Source of the DNA: CAZKGE01 sp964541695
GTDB taxonomy: Bacteria > Bacillota > Clostridia > Christensenellales > CAG-138
Direction: 5' to 3'
NCBI GenBank assembly: GCA_964541695.1
Contig: CAZIRB010000073.1
Location: forward strand, 1 to 12,259
Length of the DNA stretch: 12,259 nt
Part shown: positions 5,653 to 12,259 of the stretch, piece after piece
Layout of the letters: every line of letters begins with the position of its first letter
Numbering within the stretch: the stretch's first letter is position 1
Made by a program: the position numbers and the translations under genes
The notes under the pieces: generated by a model
Database searches by the model: none
The model's input: the letters and a program-made list of their open reading frames with translations, nothing else
Told to the model about the DNA's origin: nothing

Positions 5653-6930
5653 ATGATGACGATACCGGAGTGGCGCGCGGCGCTGGAGGGGAGCGCTGCC
5701 CGCCGGGAGCTTGCCGCGCTCTACGGCGAGGACGCGCCGCGGCAGCAGGCCAGGTACCGCGCGTTGCTCGATGCGTACGGCGCGTCGTTCGGCGACGGGA
5801 CGGAGGTTTCGATATTCAGCGCGCCGGGCCGCAGCGAGATCGGCGGCAACCACACGGACCATCAGAACGGCCGCGTGCTGGCGGCCGCGGTCACGCTCGA
5901 CGCTGTCGCGTGCGCGGCAAAGGCGGACGGCGGGGCCGTCACGATCAAAAGCGAGGGCTACGACAAACTGACGCTGACGCTCGACTCGCTCTCCCCGCGC
6001 GTGGATGAGCAGAACGCGTCCGCGTCGCTTGTGCGCGGCGTCGCCGCGTACTTTATTGAGCACGGCTACCGCGTCGGGGGATTCTCCGCGGCGGTAGCGT
6101 CCGACGTGCCGAAGGGCTCGGGGCTAAGCTCGTCCGCAGCGTACGGCGTGCTGATCGGCACGGTTTTGTCCGGGCTGTACAACGGCGGCGGCGTCGCGCC
6201 CGCGGAAATCGCCAAGGCCGTCAAATTTGCGGAGAACCGATACTTTGGCAAGCCCTCCGGGCTGATGGACCAGCTCGCGTCGGCGGTCGGCGGTTTTTTG
6301 GAGATCGATTTTTCGGACAAGGAGTATCCCGCCGTCGCGCGCGTCGACTGCGACATCCGTACGCTCGGCTACGCGCTCTGCGTTGTCTCTACGGGCGGCA
6401 GCCACGCGGACCTGACGGACGAGTACGCGTCGATCCCCGCCGAGATGGGGGCTGTGGCGCGGTGCTTTGGCTACGACGTGCTTGGTGACGTGGACGGGCG
6501 CGTGTTCGAGGCTTCGATCGGGACGCTGCGCGGCCGCGTGACTGACCGCGCGCTGCTAAGGGCGATGCACTTCTTCGCCGAGAACGCGCGCGTGCCGGAG
6601 CAGGCCGCGGCGCTGCGCGGCGGCGATATGGAGCGCTTTATGCTCCTTATGCGCGAGTCCGGCCGCTCGTCGTTTGAACTATTGCAAAACGTTTGCCCGC
6701 GCGACGAGACGCAGCGCGGCCTTGCGCTCGCGCTCGCGCTGTCCGACCGCTTGATCGGCTCTCGCGGCGCGTGCCGCGTGCACGGCGGCGGGTTTGCCGG
6801 CACGATCCTCACATTGTTGCCGCAGGCCGATGTCGACGCATATGCGGCCCGGATGGAGCGCGTGTTCGGCGACGGCTGCTGCCGCCGTCTGCATGTACGG
6901 TATGCCGGCAGCCTGGAGATCAAGCTGTGA
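5653..6930 (+). CDS. galK: Galactokinase-family GHMP kinase
   Basis: The 425-residue protein is slightly longer than E. coli GalK, with an N-terminal extension of about 50 residues. GHMP kinase motifs are present. Motif 1 is APGRSEIGGNHTDHQNG (57-73), with Arg60 and Asp69 at sugar-contact positions. Motif 2 is PKGSGLSSSAA (153-163), the ATP phosphate loop. GKPSGLMDQ (199-207) carries Asp206, the presumed catalytic base. Motif 3 is VHGGGFAGT (376-384). Galactokinase phosphorylates galactose at C1 in the Leloir pathway. The usual GEHTD is GNHTD here, a variant I recall from other clostridial galactokinases, so substrate range is less certain. No galT or galE is visible nearby. GGGAGGT (5640-5646) lies six bases before ATG 5653; a second ATG is at 5656. 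The gap to the DUF819 gene is 16 bases, so the genes are almost certainly cotranscribed. Confidence 0.88.
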   Translation: MMTIPEWRAALEGSAARRELAALYGEDAPRQQARYRALLDAYGASFGDGTEVSIFSAPGRSEIGGNHTDHQNGRVLAAAVTLDAVACAAKADGGAVTIKSEGYDKLTLTLDSLSPRVDEQNASASLVRGVAAYFIEHGYRVGGFSAAVASDVPKGSGLSSSAAYGVLIGTVLSGLYNGGGVAPAEIAKAVKFAENRYFGKPSGLMDQLASAVGGFLEIDFSDKEYPAVARVDCDIRTLGYALCVVSTGGSHADLTDEYASIPAEMGAVARCFGYDVLGDVDGRVFEASIGTLRGRVTDRALLRAMHFFAENARVPEQAAALRGGDMERFMLLMRESGRSSFELLQNVCPRDETQRGLALALALSDRLIGSRGACRVHGGGFAGTILTLLPQADVDAYAARMERVFGDGCCRRLHVRYAGSLEIKL

Positions 6931-8006
6931 CGCGGGACTGCAAATACCCTTTGCTGGCCGCGGACCTTAATAAGCTCCGCCACAACCTCGACGCGCTCGT
7001 ATCCGCCTGCCACGCGCGCGGCGTGAGCGTCGCCGCCGTGACGAAGGTCGTCTGCGCGCACGAAGCGTTCGTACGGCTCGTCGAGGAGAGCGGGGCGGAC
7101 CTGTTCGCGGACTCGCGGCTCGAAAACCTAGCCCGCATTCAAACCGAAAAGCAGCGGATGCTGCTGCGCGTCGCCGCGGCCAATCAGGTCGACGCGGTCG
7201 TGCGGACGGCGGACATCAGCCTGCAGAGCGAGATGGAAACGATCCGCCTGCTCGACGCCGCCGCCGGGCGCGCGGGAAAAACGCACCAGGTCGTGCTGAT
7301 GATCGACTTGGGCGACCTGCGCGAGGGACTGTATGTTGCGGACTACGACGCGATCGAGCGCACGGCGCGCGAGGCCGCGGGGCTGAAATCGATCGAGCTT
7401 ATCGGCGTGGGCGCGAACCTGACCTGCTTTGGCGCGATCCTGCCGGACGAGCAAAACCTTGGCGCGCTGGTCGATGTTGCGCGGCGGCTCCGGAGCGCGC
7501 TCGGGCTCGAGCTCCCGATCGTCTCGGGCGGCAATTCGTCCACCGTGGGGCTGCTGCTTGCGGGCGGCGTACCGGACGGGATCACGAACCTGCGCCTCGG
7601 CGAGTCAATCCTGCTCGGCAACGATACCGCGGCCCTGACCGTGCTGCCGGGGCTGTACGGCGACGCGTTTACGCTGCGCGCGCAGCTCGTCGAGGTGCAG
7701 GAAAAGCCCGCTGCGCCTGTCGGCACGTCCGGGGCCAACGCGTTCGGCGAGCGCGTGACGTTCCCGAAAACAGGGGGGACGATGCTGCGCGGCATCCTCG
7801 CGATCGGGCGTCAGGATGTCGACGAGACCGGCCTGTTCCCGCGCGATTTGCGCGTGCGCGTCATCGGCGCGAGCAGCGACCACCTGCTCGTCGACCTCTC
7901 GCACGTGCCCCATTACCGCGTCGGCGACGTGCTGGAGTTCTCCGTGTCCTACGGCGCGCTGCTGCGGCTGTCGACCAGCCCGTATGTGGAGAAAGTGTAT
8001 CGCTGA
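6927..8006 (+). CDS. Alanine/ornithine racemase-family PLP enzyme
   Basis: The start is the GTG at 6927, which overlaps the kinase stop as GTGA; GGAG at 6915-6918 is its ribosome site, inside the kinase gene. The 359-residue product matches the fold-type III family that includes clostridial ornithine racemase: YPLLAADLNKLRHN at the N-terminus, V38-T-K40 with Lys40 as presumed PLP lysine, LFADSRLEN (59-67), ADISLQSEMETI (95-106), LMIDLGDLREGLY (124-136), GVGANLTCFGA (160-170), VSGGNSST (199-206) and LRLGESILLG (222-231). Such enzymes interconvert L- and D-amino acids; D-ornithine formation feeds Stickland-type ornithine fermentation. Which amino acid is used cannot be read from sequence. GTGA overlap implies translational coupling with the kinase. 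Confidence 0.88.
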   Translation: MTRDCKYPLLAADLNKLRHNLDALVSACHARGVSVAAVTKVVCAHEAFVRLVEESGADLFADSRLENLARIQTEKQRMLLRVAAANQVDAVVRTADISLQSEMETIRLLDAAAGRAGKTHQVVLMIDLGDLREGLYVADYDAIERTAREAAGLKSIELIGVGANLTCFGAILPDEQNLGALVDVARRLRSALGLELPIVSGGNSSTVGLLLAGGVPDGITNLRLGESILLGNDTAALTVLPGLYGDAFTLRAQLVEVQEKPAAPVGTSGANAFGERVTFPKTGGTMLRGILAIGRQDVDETGLFPRDLRVRVIGASSDHLLVDLSHVPHYRVGDVLEFSVSYGALLRLSTSPYVEKVYR

Positions 8007-8037
8007 AAGGGACTGGGAACAGAAGGACGGGGAACGG

Positions 8038-8294
8038 GAAGCGGTTCGAGGGCTTTGCCCTCGAGCACCCACCAAAGGGGGAAACCCCCTTTGGAAACCC
8101 AAATAACTTCAGGCTCTTTTTCCTTGGGTTTCCAAAGAGGGCCGAAGCTGAGCGCCGCCTGTGGCGGATCAAGCGAAGCGCAGGCCCAGTGAGCAAGAGA
8201 GCGCATGCCCAAAGGGGCATGTGCGACCATTGCGAACTGTGGGGGCTCAGCCCTTTGGCAGGGGTTAGGGGACGGAGTCCCCAACGTTCCTTCC
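8038..8294. repeat. Inverted pair of REP-like units (candidate MITE)
   Basis: The two ends are related in inverted orientation. The left unit (about 8038-8081) reads GGAAGCGGT, hairpin TCGAGGGC/GCCCTCGA (8046-8053/8057-8064), then CACCCACCAAAGGGG. The right unit on the minus strand (about 8294-8245) reads GGAACGTTG, hairpin GGGGAC/GTCCCC (8268-8273/8277-8282), then ACCCCTGCCAAAGGG. Inside are further stems: CCAAAGGGGG/CCCCCTTTGG (8072-8081/8085-8094), a 14-bp inverted repeat (8089-8102/8124-8137), CCGCC/GGCGG (8155-8159/8163-8167) and GCGCATGCCC/GGGCATGTGC (8201-8210/8215-8224). An open frame across this stretch is not credible as a gene. The structure fits a non-autonomous palindromic element; target duplications are not evident. 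Confidence 0.6.
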
Positions 8295-8322
8295 TCCAAA
8301 ACTCTATCTCCAAAAACACAAA

Positions 8323-8355
8323 CGCCGCGCCCCAGCCGGGGCGCGGCGCGTTTTT
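8323..8355. terminator. Bidirectional intrinsic terminator between converging genes
   Basis: A perfect 11-bp stem, CGCCGCGCCCC (8323-8333) with GGGGCGCGGCG (8338-8348), has a 4-base loop. On the plus strand CGTTTTT follows. On the minus strand the run TTTGTGTTTTT follows (complement of 8322-8312). It can end both the transporter-kinase-racemase transcript and the leftward lyase transcript. Confidence 0.88.
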
Positions 8356-8377
8356 CCATCTTATTCCGCCCTGCCGC

Positions 8378-9544
8378 TCAATCCGACAGCGCGTTGCAGA
8401 TCTTCTGCAACCCCCATTCGAGCACGAGCTTGGGGCAGGCGATGTTGACGCGCATATGCCCTTCGGCGTTGTGCACGAAGCTGTCGGCAAACTGCACGAA
8501 CACGCCGGCCTCGGAGATGCGCCGCTTGAGCTCGGCGTCAGGCAGGCCGAAGGCGGTCAGGTCGACCCAGGCGAGGTAGGTTCCCTCAGGAATGCGGAAC
8601 TTCGCCTGCGGGAGGTTTTTTTCAAGGTATTCCTTCATAAACGCGAAGTTTTGGTCGAGGTAGCGCTTGAGCTGCTCGAGCCAGTTCTCGCACTTGTCGT
8701 AGGCGGCTTTGGCCGCGTCGATGGAGAGCGGGTTCGGCAGGCCGGTGAGCTCGTGATGTTTCCAGGCCGAGCGCAGGTTCGCGTCCGGGATGACGAGGTT
8801 GGCGAGCTGATTGCCCGCGATGTTGAACGTCTTGCTCGGCGAAGTGCAGGTAATGAGCCTATTTTCGTTCGGGAACAGCTTGGCGAGCGGGATGTGGCGC
8901 AGACCTGTGCGCAGCAGGTCCGCGTGGATCTCGTCCGACACGACGAACACGTTGTTAGAAAAGCAGATCTCGCCGATGCGGACAAGCTCCTCCTCCGTGA
9001 ACACGCGGCCGGTCGGGTTCTGCGGGTGACAGAGGAACAGCAGCGTGTTCTTCGGGCTCTTGGCTTTTTCTGCAAGGTCCGCAAAATCAACCGTGTAATA
9101 GCCGCCTTGGTCGATCATCGCGTTGTAGACCGGGCGGCGGCCGTAGCGCTTGACGGCGATGTCGTACGGGTGATAGGCGGGGGTCATGAATATCACGCCC
9201 TCGCGCGAGGCGGTCAAAAGCTCGACGCACACGTTGATCGCGGGCACGATGCCGTTCGAGAACAGGATCGTCTCGGGCGCGACGTCCCAGTCGTAGCGGC
9301 GCTTAAACCAGCCGGTGATTGAGCGGAAGTATGCCGGGTCGTAAAAGTCGCTGTAGCCGAGTATCCGTTTGTCGAGCCGCGCGCGCATGGCCGCGATGAT
9401 CGGCTCCGGCACCGCAAAATCCATGTCCGCGATCCACATGGGGATGTGCTTCTTGGGCAGATACGGGTTTGCCAGACAGCCCGCGCTGTACTTGATGCTG
9501 TTCGTGTTCCTGCGGTCGATCAGTTCGTCGAAGTCGTACTTCAT
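8378..9544 (-). CDS. PatB/MalY-type PLP-dependent cystathionine beta-lyase or aminotransferase
   Basis: The 388-residue protein is full length for this fold-type I subfamily. The N-terminus MKYDFDELIDRRNTNSIKY is characteristic. Further marks are PMWIADMDFAVPEPI (35-50), LGYSD (62-66), HPQNPTGRVF (173-182) with the conserved Asn176, SDEIHADL (203-210) with Asp204 facing the PLP ring nitrogen, TSPSKTFNIAG (234-244) with Lys238 as Schiff-base lysine, and MRVNIACP (364-371) with the carboxylate-binding Arg365. Relatives cleave the C-S bond of cystathionine or cysteine conjugates to give pyruvate, ammonia and a thiol; some also moderate regulators, as MalY does. The annotated class is secure, the preferred substrate not. 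The ribosome site is weak (AAAGGG very close to the ATG), but the conserved N-terminus supports this start. It stands alone between a terminator and a divergent promoter region. Confidence 0.93.
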   Translation of the reverse strand: MKYDFDELIDRRNTNSIKYSAGCLANPYLPKKHIPMWIADMDFAVPEPIIAAMRARLDKRILGYSDFYDPAYFRSITGWFKRRYDWDVAPETILFSNGIVPAINVCVELLTASREGVIFMTPAYHPYDIAVKRYGRRPVYNAMIDQGGYYTVDFADLAEKAKSPKNTLLFLCHPQNPTGRVFTEEELVRIGEICFSNNVFVVSDEIHADLLRTGLRHIPLAKLFPNENRLITCTSPSKTFNIAGNQLANLVIPDANLRSAWKHHELTGLPNPLSIDAAKAAYDKCENWLEQLKRYLDQNFAFMKEYLEKNLPQAKFRIPEGTYLAWVDLTAFGLPDAELKRRISEAGVFVQFADSFVHNAEGHMRVNIACPKLVLEWGLQKICNALSD

Positions 9545-9581
9545 GTCCCTTTTGCCGTCCTTAATTGTCGCTTCATGGGAT

Positions 9582-9611
9582 ACTGTACCACAAACGTGGC
9601 AAAAATGTAAA
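9582..9611 (-). promoter_or_regulatory. Possible promoter of the PatB/MalY-type gene
   Basis: On the minus strand TTTACA (9611-9606) and TACAGT (9587-9582) are 18 bases apart, with transcription starting near 9575, about 30 bases before the ATG at 9544. CCAC-AAAC-GTGG (9588-9599), inside the spacer, is a short inverted repeat. Confidence 0.5.
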
Positions 9612-9638
9612 AATGTTTTTGATATTATATAACCACGG

Positions 9639-9666
9639 TTGCAAACTTATAGGGCCGTGCTATACT
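9639..9666 (+). promoter_or_regulatory. Promoter of the RHH-protein and clpB operon
   Basis: TTGCAA (9639-9644) and TATACT (9661-9666) are 16 bases apart, close to the housekeeping consensus. Transcription should begin near 9673, and GGGAG (9683-9687) is the ribosome site for the ATG at 9695. I find neither a CIRCE inverted repeat nor a CtsR-type direct repeat here, although clpB lies downstream. AACC-AC-GGTT (9631-9640) touches the -35 and is a possible operator. Confidence 0.7.
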
Positions 9667-9694
9667 GAGAATACTTGGAAAAGGGAGTGAAGGC

Positions 9695-10342
9695 ATGAAC
9701 AAGAGCGTGTATTCGCTGGTGCTGATGGACGACGTCGTGGCCGAGATCGACCGCGTTGCTTACGAGCAGAACACCAGCCGGTCCAACATGATCAACCAGA
9801 TCCTGGCGGACTACGTTTCGTTTGTGACGCCCGAGAAGCGCATGCGCGAGGTGTTCGGCCGCGTGGAGCGGATATTGACGAGCGGCGAGACGTTCCAGGT
9901 GCTGCTGCAGCCGTCGGAGTCCATGTTTTCGCTGCGCAGCGCGCTGTCGTACAAGTACAACCCGAACATCCGCTACAGCGTCGAGCTGTACCGCGACGCT
10001 TCGCCGGTGCTCGGCGAACTGCGCGTGTCGCTGCGCAGCCAGAACAGCACGCTGATGCTGTACATGCTGCAGTTTTTCAAGCTGTGGACGCGCGTCGAGC
10101 AGTCCCGCATCGGGCGCACGGAGTGCGCGATGGAGGAGGGCCGCTACGTGCGCAAGCTCGTCCTGCGGCCGGGACAGAAGCCGGACAACGAATCGGTCGG
10201 CCAGGCGATCGCGGACTACATCGACCTGTTCGACGCGTGCCTGAAACAGTATTTTTCGGAGCTGGATAACCCTGCGGCCGCGATCGCACATGTGGACGCG
10301 CGGTATGGGGCATACCTCGGCGCCCACGATATCATCCTGTAA
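9695..10342 (+). CDS. Protein with ribbon-helix-helix-like N-terminus, upstream of clpB
   Basis: The 215-residue protein is not one I recognise as a named family. Residues 3-42 fit a ribbon-helix-helix (CopG/Arc-like) DNA-binding fold: a short strand KSVYSLVLMDD, helix VVAEIDRVAYEQ, the turn NTSRSNM, and helix INQILADYV. Residues 43-215 are mixed: a LRSALSYKYNPNIRYSVELY segment (80-99), then LGELRVSLRSQNSTLMLYMLQFFKLW (106-131), a charged stretch, and a helical end DYIDLFDACLKQYFSEL (174-190). There is no signal peptide or membrane helix. It has its own strong promoter and ends 19 bases before the clpB ATG, so the two are cotranscribed. I infer a DNA-binding regulator, possibly autoregulating this operon. 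The N-terminal call rests on pattern only, and the C-terminal part may sense a ligand or misfolded protein. Confidence 0.7.
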   Translation: MNKSVYSLVLMDDVVAEIDRVAYEQNTSRSNMINQILADYVSFVTPEKRMREVFGRVERILTSGETFQVLLQPSESMFSLRSALSYKYNPNIRYSVELYRDASPVLGELRVSLRSQNSTLMLYMLQFFKLWTRVEQSRIGRTECAMEEGRYVRKLVLRPGQKPDNESVGQAIADYIDLFDACLKQYFSELDNPAAAIAHVDARYGAYLGAHDIIL

Positions 10343-10361
10343 GATGGGGAGGGAATAGAGC

Positions 10362-12259
10362 ATGAACGCACAGAAATTAACGCAAAAGAGCATAGAGGCC
10401 GTTCAGACGGCGCAGCAATTGGCTGTCGAGCGGCAGAACACGCAGGTCGGCTGCGAGCACCTGCTGCTCGCGCTTTTAAGCCAGCCGGACGGCCTGATCG
10501 GCAGCATGATGACCGGTATGGGCGTCGACCTGCCCGGGTTGATCCGCGAGACCGACGCTGCGGTAAACGGCCTTGCCCGCATCAGCGGCGGCACGGTGAA
10601 CGCCGAGGCGGTCTATGTCACGCGCGAGCTCGACGCGTCGCTGAACGAGGCGGAGAAGCGCGCCGAGAAGATGGGGGACGCGTACGTATCCGTCGAGCAC
10701 CTGTTCCTTGGGCTGCTCGCCAAGCCGTCGTCCGAGCTGCGCAAGCTTTTTTCCGCGCACAACATCACGGAGAAAGCGTTTACCGAGCAGTTAACTAAAG
10801 TGCGCGGCAGCCGCAAGGTGAACTCCGACAACCCCGAGGGCACCTACGACGTGCTGAAAAAATACGGCCAGGACCTCGTGGAGCTGGCGCGCAACCAGAA
10901 GCTGGACCCCGTGATCGGCCGCGACGACGAGATCCGCGCGGTGATCCGCATCCTGTCGCGCAAGACGAAGAACAACCCGTGCTTAATCGGCGAGCCCGGC
11001 GTCGGCAAGACGGCCATCGCCGAGGGCCTTGCGCTGCGCATCGTGCGCGGCGACGTGCCGGATAACCTCAAGGACCGCAAGCTGTTCGCGCTCGACATGG
11101 GCGCGCTCGTGGCCGGCGCGAAGTTCCGCGGCGAGTTCGAGGAGCGGCTCAAGGCCGTGCTCAACGAGATCAAGGAGAGCGAGGGCAATATCATCCTGTT
11201 CATCGACGAGCTGCACACGATCGTCGGCGCGGGCAAGACCGAGGGCGCGATGGACGCGGGCAACCTGCTCAAGCCCATGCTGGCGCGCGGCGAGCTGCAC
11301 TGCATCGGCGCGACGACGCTCAACGAATATAGGCAGTACATCGAGAAGGACGCCGCGCTCGAGCGGCGGTTCCAGCCCGTGCTGATCGCCGAGCCCACGG
11401 TCGAGGACACGATCTCGATCCTGCGCGGACTAAAGGAGCGCTACGAGGTGTTCCACGGCGTCAAGATTCAGGACACCGCCCTGATTGCGGCCGCGACCTT
11501 AAGCAACCGCTACATCTCCGACCGCTTCCTGCCGGATAAGGCGATCGACCTCGTCGACGAAGCCTGCGCGCTCATCAAGACCGAGATGGACTCCATGCCG
11601 TCGGAGCTTGACGGCATCTCGCGCAAGATCATGCAGCTTGAGATCGAGGAGGCCGCGCTCAAGAAGGAGACCGACAGGCTCTCCGCCGAGCATCTTTCGG
11701 ATCTGCAGAAGGAGCTCTCCGAGCTGCGCGCGGACTTTGCCGAAATGAAGGCGCGCTGGGACAACGAGAAGCAGGCCATCGGCAAGGTGCAGCAGCTGCG
11801 CGAGGAGATCGAGAAAACGAACGCGCGTATCGAGCGCGCGGAGAAGGATTACGACCTCAACACCGCCGCGGAGCTCAAGTACGGCAAGCTGCCCGAGCTA
11901 CAGAAAAAACTCGAGGAGGAGGAGAAGCTCGCCGAGAGCTCGAATAAGGGCAACTCGTTCCTGCGCGACCGTGTGACCGAGGAGGAGATCGCCAAGATCG
12001 TCGCGCGCTGGACCGGCATCCCGGTCTCCAGGCTGATGGAGGGCGAGCGCGAAAAGCTGCTGCATTTAGGCGACATCCTGCACGAGCGCGTGATCGGCCA
12101 GGACGAGGCGGTCGACCGCGTGACCGACGCCATCCTGCGCTCGCGCGCGGGCATTCAGGACCCGAACCGGCCCATCGGCTCGTTCCTGTTCCTGGGCCCC
12201 ACCGGCGTGGGCAAGACGGAGCTGGCCAAGGCGCTCGCGCAGGCGCTGTTCGACGACGA
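10362..12259 (+). CDS. clpB: ATP-dependent chaperone ClpB (3' end beyond right edge)
   Basis: 632 complete codons are present, out of about 860 expected. ClpB is a hexameric AAA+ disaggregase that pulls proteins from aggregates together with DnaK. Domains run in the expected order. The Clp N-terminal repeats cover about 1-148. The first AAA domain has Walker A GEPGVGKT (210-217), Walker B ILFIDE (278-283) and the Arg pair R335-R336. The coiled-coil middle domain covers about 407-525, rich in Glu, Lys and Leu. The linker RVTEEEIAKIVARWTGIPVS (537-556) follows, then the start of the second AAA domain with Walker A GPTGVGKT (612-619). The long middle domain separates ClpB from ClpA and ClpC. The ATG at 10362 follows GGAGGG (10348-10353) by eight bases. 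No internal frameshift is visible. Confidence 0.97.
   Translation, partial: MNAQKLTQKSIEAVQTAQQLAVERQNTQVGCEHLLLALLSQPDGLIGSMMTGMGVDLPGLIRETDAAVNGLARISGGTVNAEAVYVTRELDASLNEAEKRAEKMGDAYVSVEHLFLGLLAKPSSELRKLFSAHNITEKAFTEQLTKVRGSRKVNSDNPEGTYDVLKKYGQDLVELARNQKLDPVIGRDDEIRAVIRILSRKTKNNPCLIGEPGVGKTAIAEGLALRIVRGDVPDNLKDRKLFALDMGALVAGAKFRGEFEERLKAVLNEIKESEGNIILFIDELHTIVGAGKTEGAMDAGNLLKPMLARGELHCIGATTLNEYRQYIEKDAALERRFQPVLIAEPTVEDTISILRGLKERYEVFHGVKIQDTALIAAATLSNRYISDRFLPDKAIDLVDEACALIKTEMDSMPSELDGISRKIMQLEIEEAALKKETDRLSAEHLSDLQKELSELRADFAEMKARWDNEKQAIGKVQQLREEIEKTNARIERAEKDYDLNTAAELKYGKLPELQKKLEEEEKLAESSNKGNSFLRDRVTEEEIAKIVARWTGIPVSRLMEGEREKLLHLGDILHERVIGQDEAVDRVTDAILRSRAGIQDPNRPIGSFLFLGPTGVGKTELAKALAQALFDD

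Noticed and set aside
8009..8038. Four G-runs after the racemase stop that might form a G-quadruplex
   Set aside because: One loop is 11 bases long and the context is a purine-rich repeat flank; the evidence is too weak.
8189..9322. Plus-strand open frame of 377 codons across the terminator and antisense to the PatB/MalY gene
   Set aside because: It crosses an 11-bp terminator stem and the repeat element and is antisense to a well-conserved PLP enzyme.

Overview
The window is high-GC DNA with strong AGGAGG-type ribosome binding sites and TTGnnn/TATAnT-type promoters. Its gene families (MsrA, PatB/MalY lyase, ornithine-racemase-like enzyme, DUF819 transporter, clostridial-type galactokinase, ClpB) fit a chromosome of a high-GC member of the Clostridia, possibly a gut Oscillospirales or Christensenellales relative. 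The class is inferred from family flavour and signal style; the finer placement is a guess. I see no tRNA, rRNA, CRISPR array, transposase or phage structural gene.

Left part (1-3364). A PAP2-type membrane phosphatase, cut by the left edge, runs leftwards. Divergent from it is a peptidoglycan-binding plus NlpC/P60-like hydrolase, so this is probably a small cell-envelope locus. A stretch of about 460 bases without a convincing gene follows. It holds a GC-rich hairpin, a degenerate direct-repeat array and a REP-like palindromic element that ends the leftward msrA gene. Upstream of msrA is a tandem 11-bp repeat, then a leftward seven-helix membrane protein, possibly a degenerate YhfC relative, with a very acidic C-terminal tail.

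Middle (3365-8006). Back-to-back promoters around a small palindrome drive the membrane protein leftwards and, rightwards, a stand-alone protein of the 2-oxo-acid dehydrogenase E2 acyltransferase fold. This protein appears to have lost the catalytic His and Asp. A good terminator follows. Next comes a promoter overlapped by a 7-9-7 inverted repeat, then a tight three-gene operon: DUF819 membrane transporter, galactokinase-family GHMP kinase and alanine/ornithine-racemase-like PLP enzyme. The last two overlap as GTGA.

Right part (8007-12259). About 370 intergenic bases hold a pair of inverted REP-like units, possibly a MITE, and a bidirectional terminator between converging genes. A leftward PatB/MalY-type C-S lyase follows. 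Across a divergent promoter region is a gene for a protein with a ribbon-helix-helix-like N-terminus, 19 bases ahead of clpB, which runs off the right edge. I see no CIRCE or CtsR site before this pair, so the small protein is a candidate regulator of clpB.

The window mostly holds housekeeping and metabolic genes. The least familiar parts are the RHH-clpB pair, the transporter-kinase-racemase operon with its operator-like palindrome, the E2-fold pseudo-acyltransferase beside an acidic-tailed membrane protein, and the REP-like elements.
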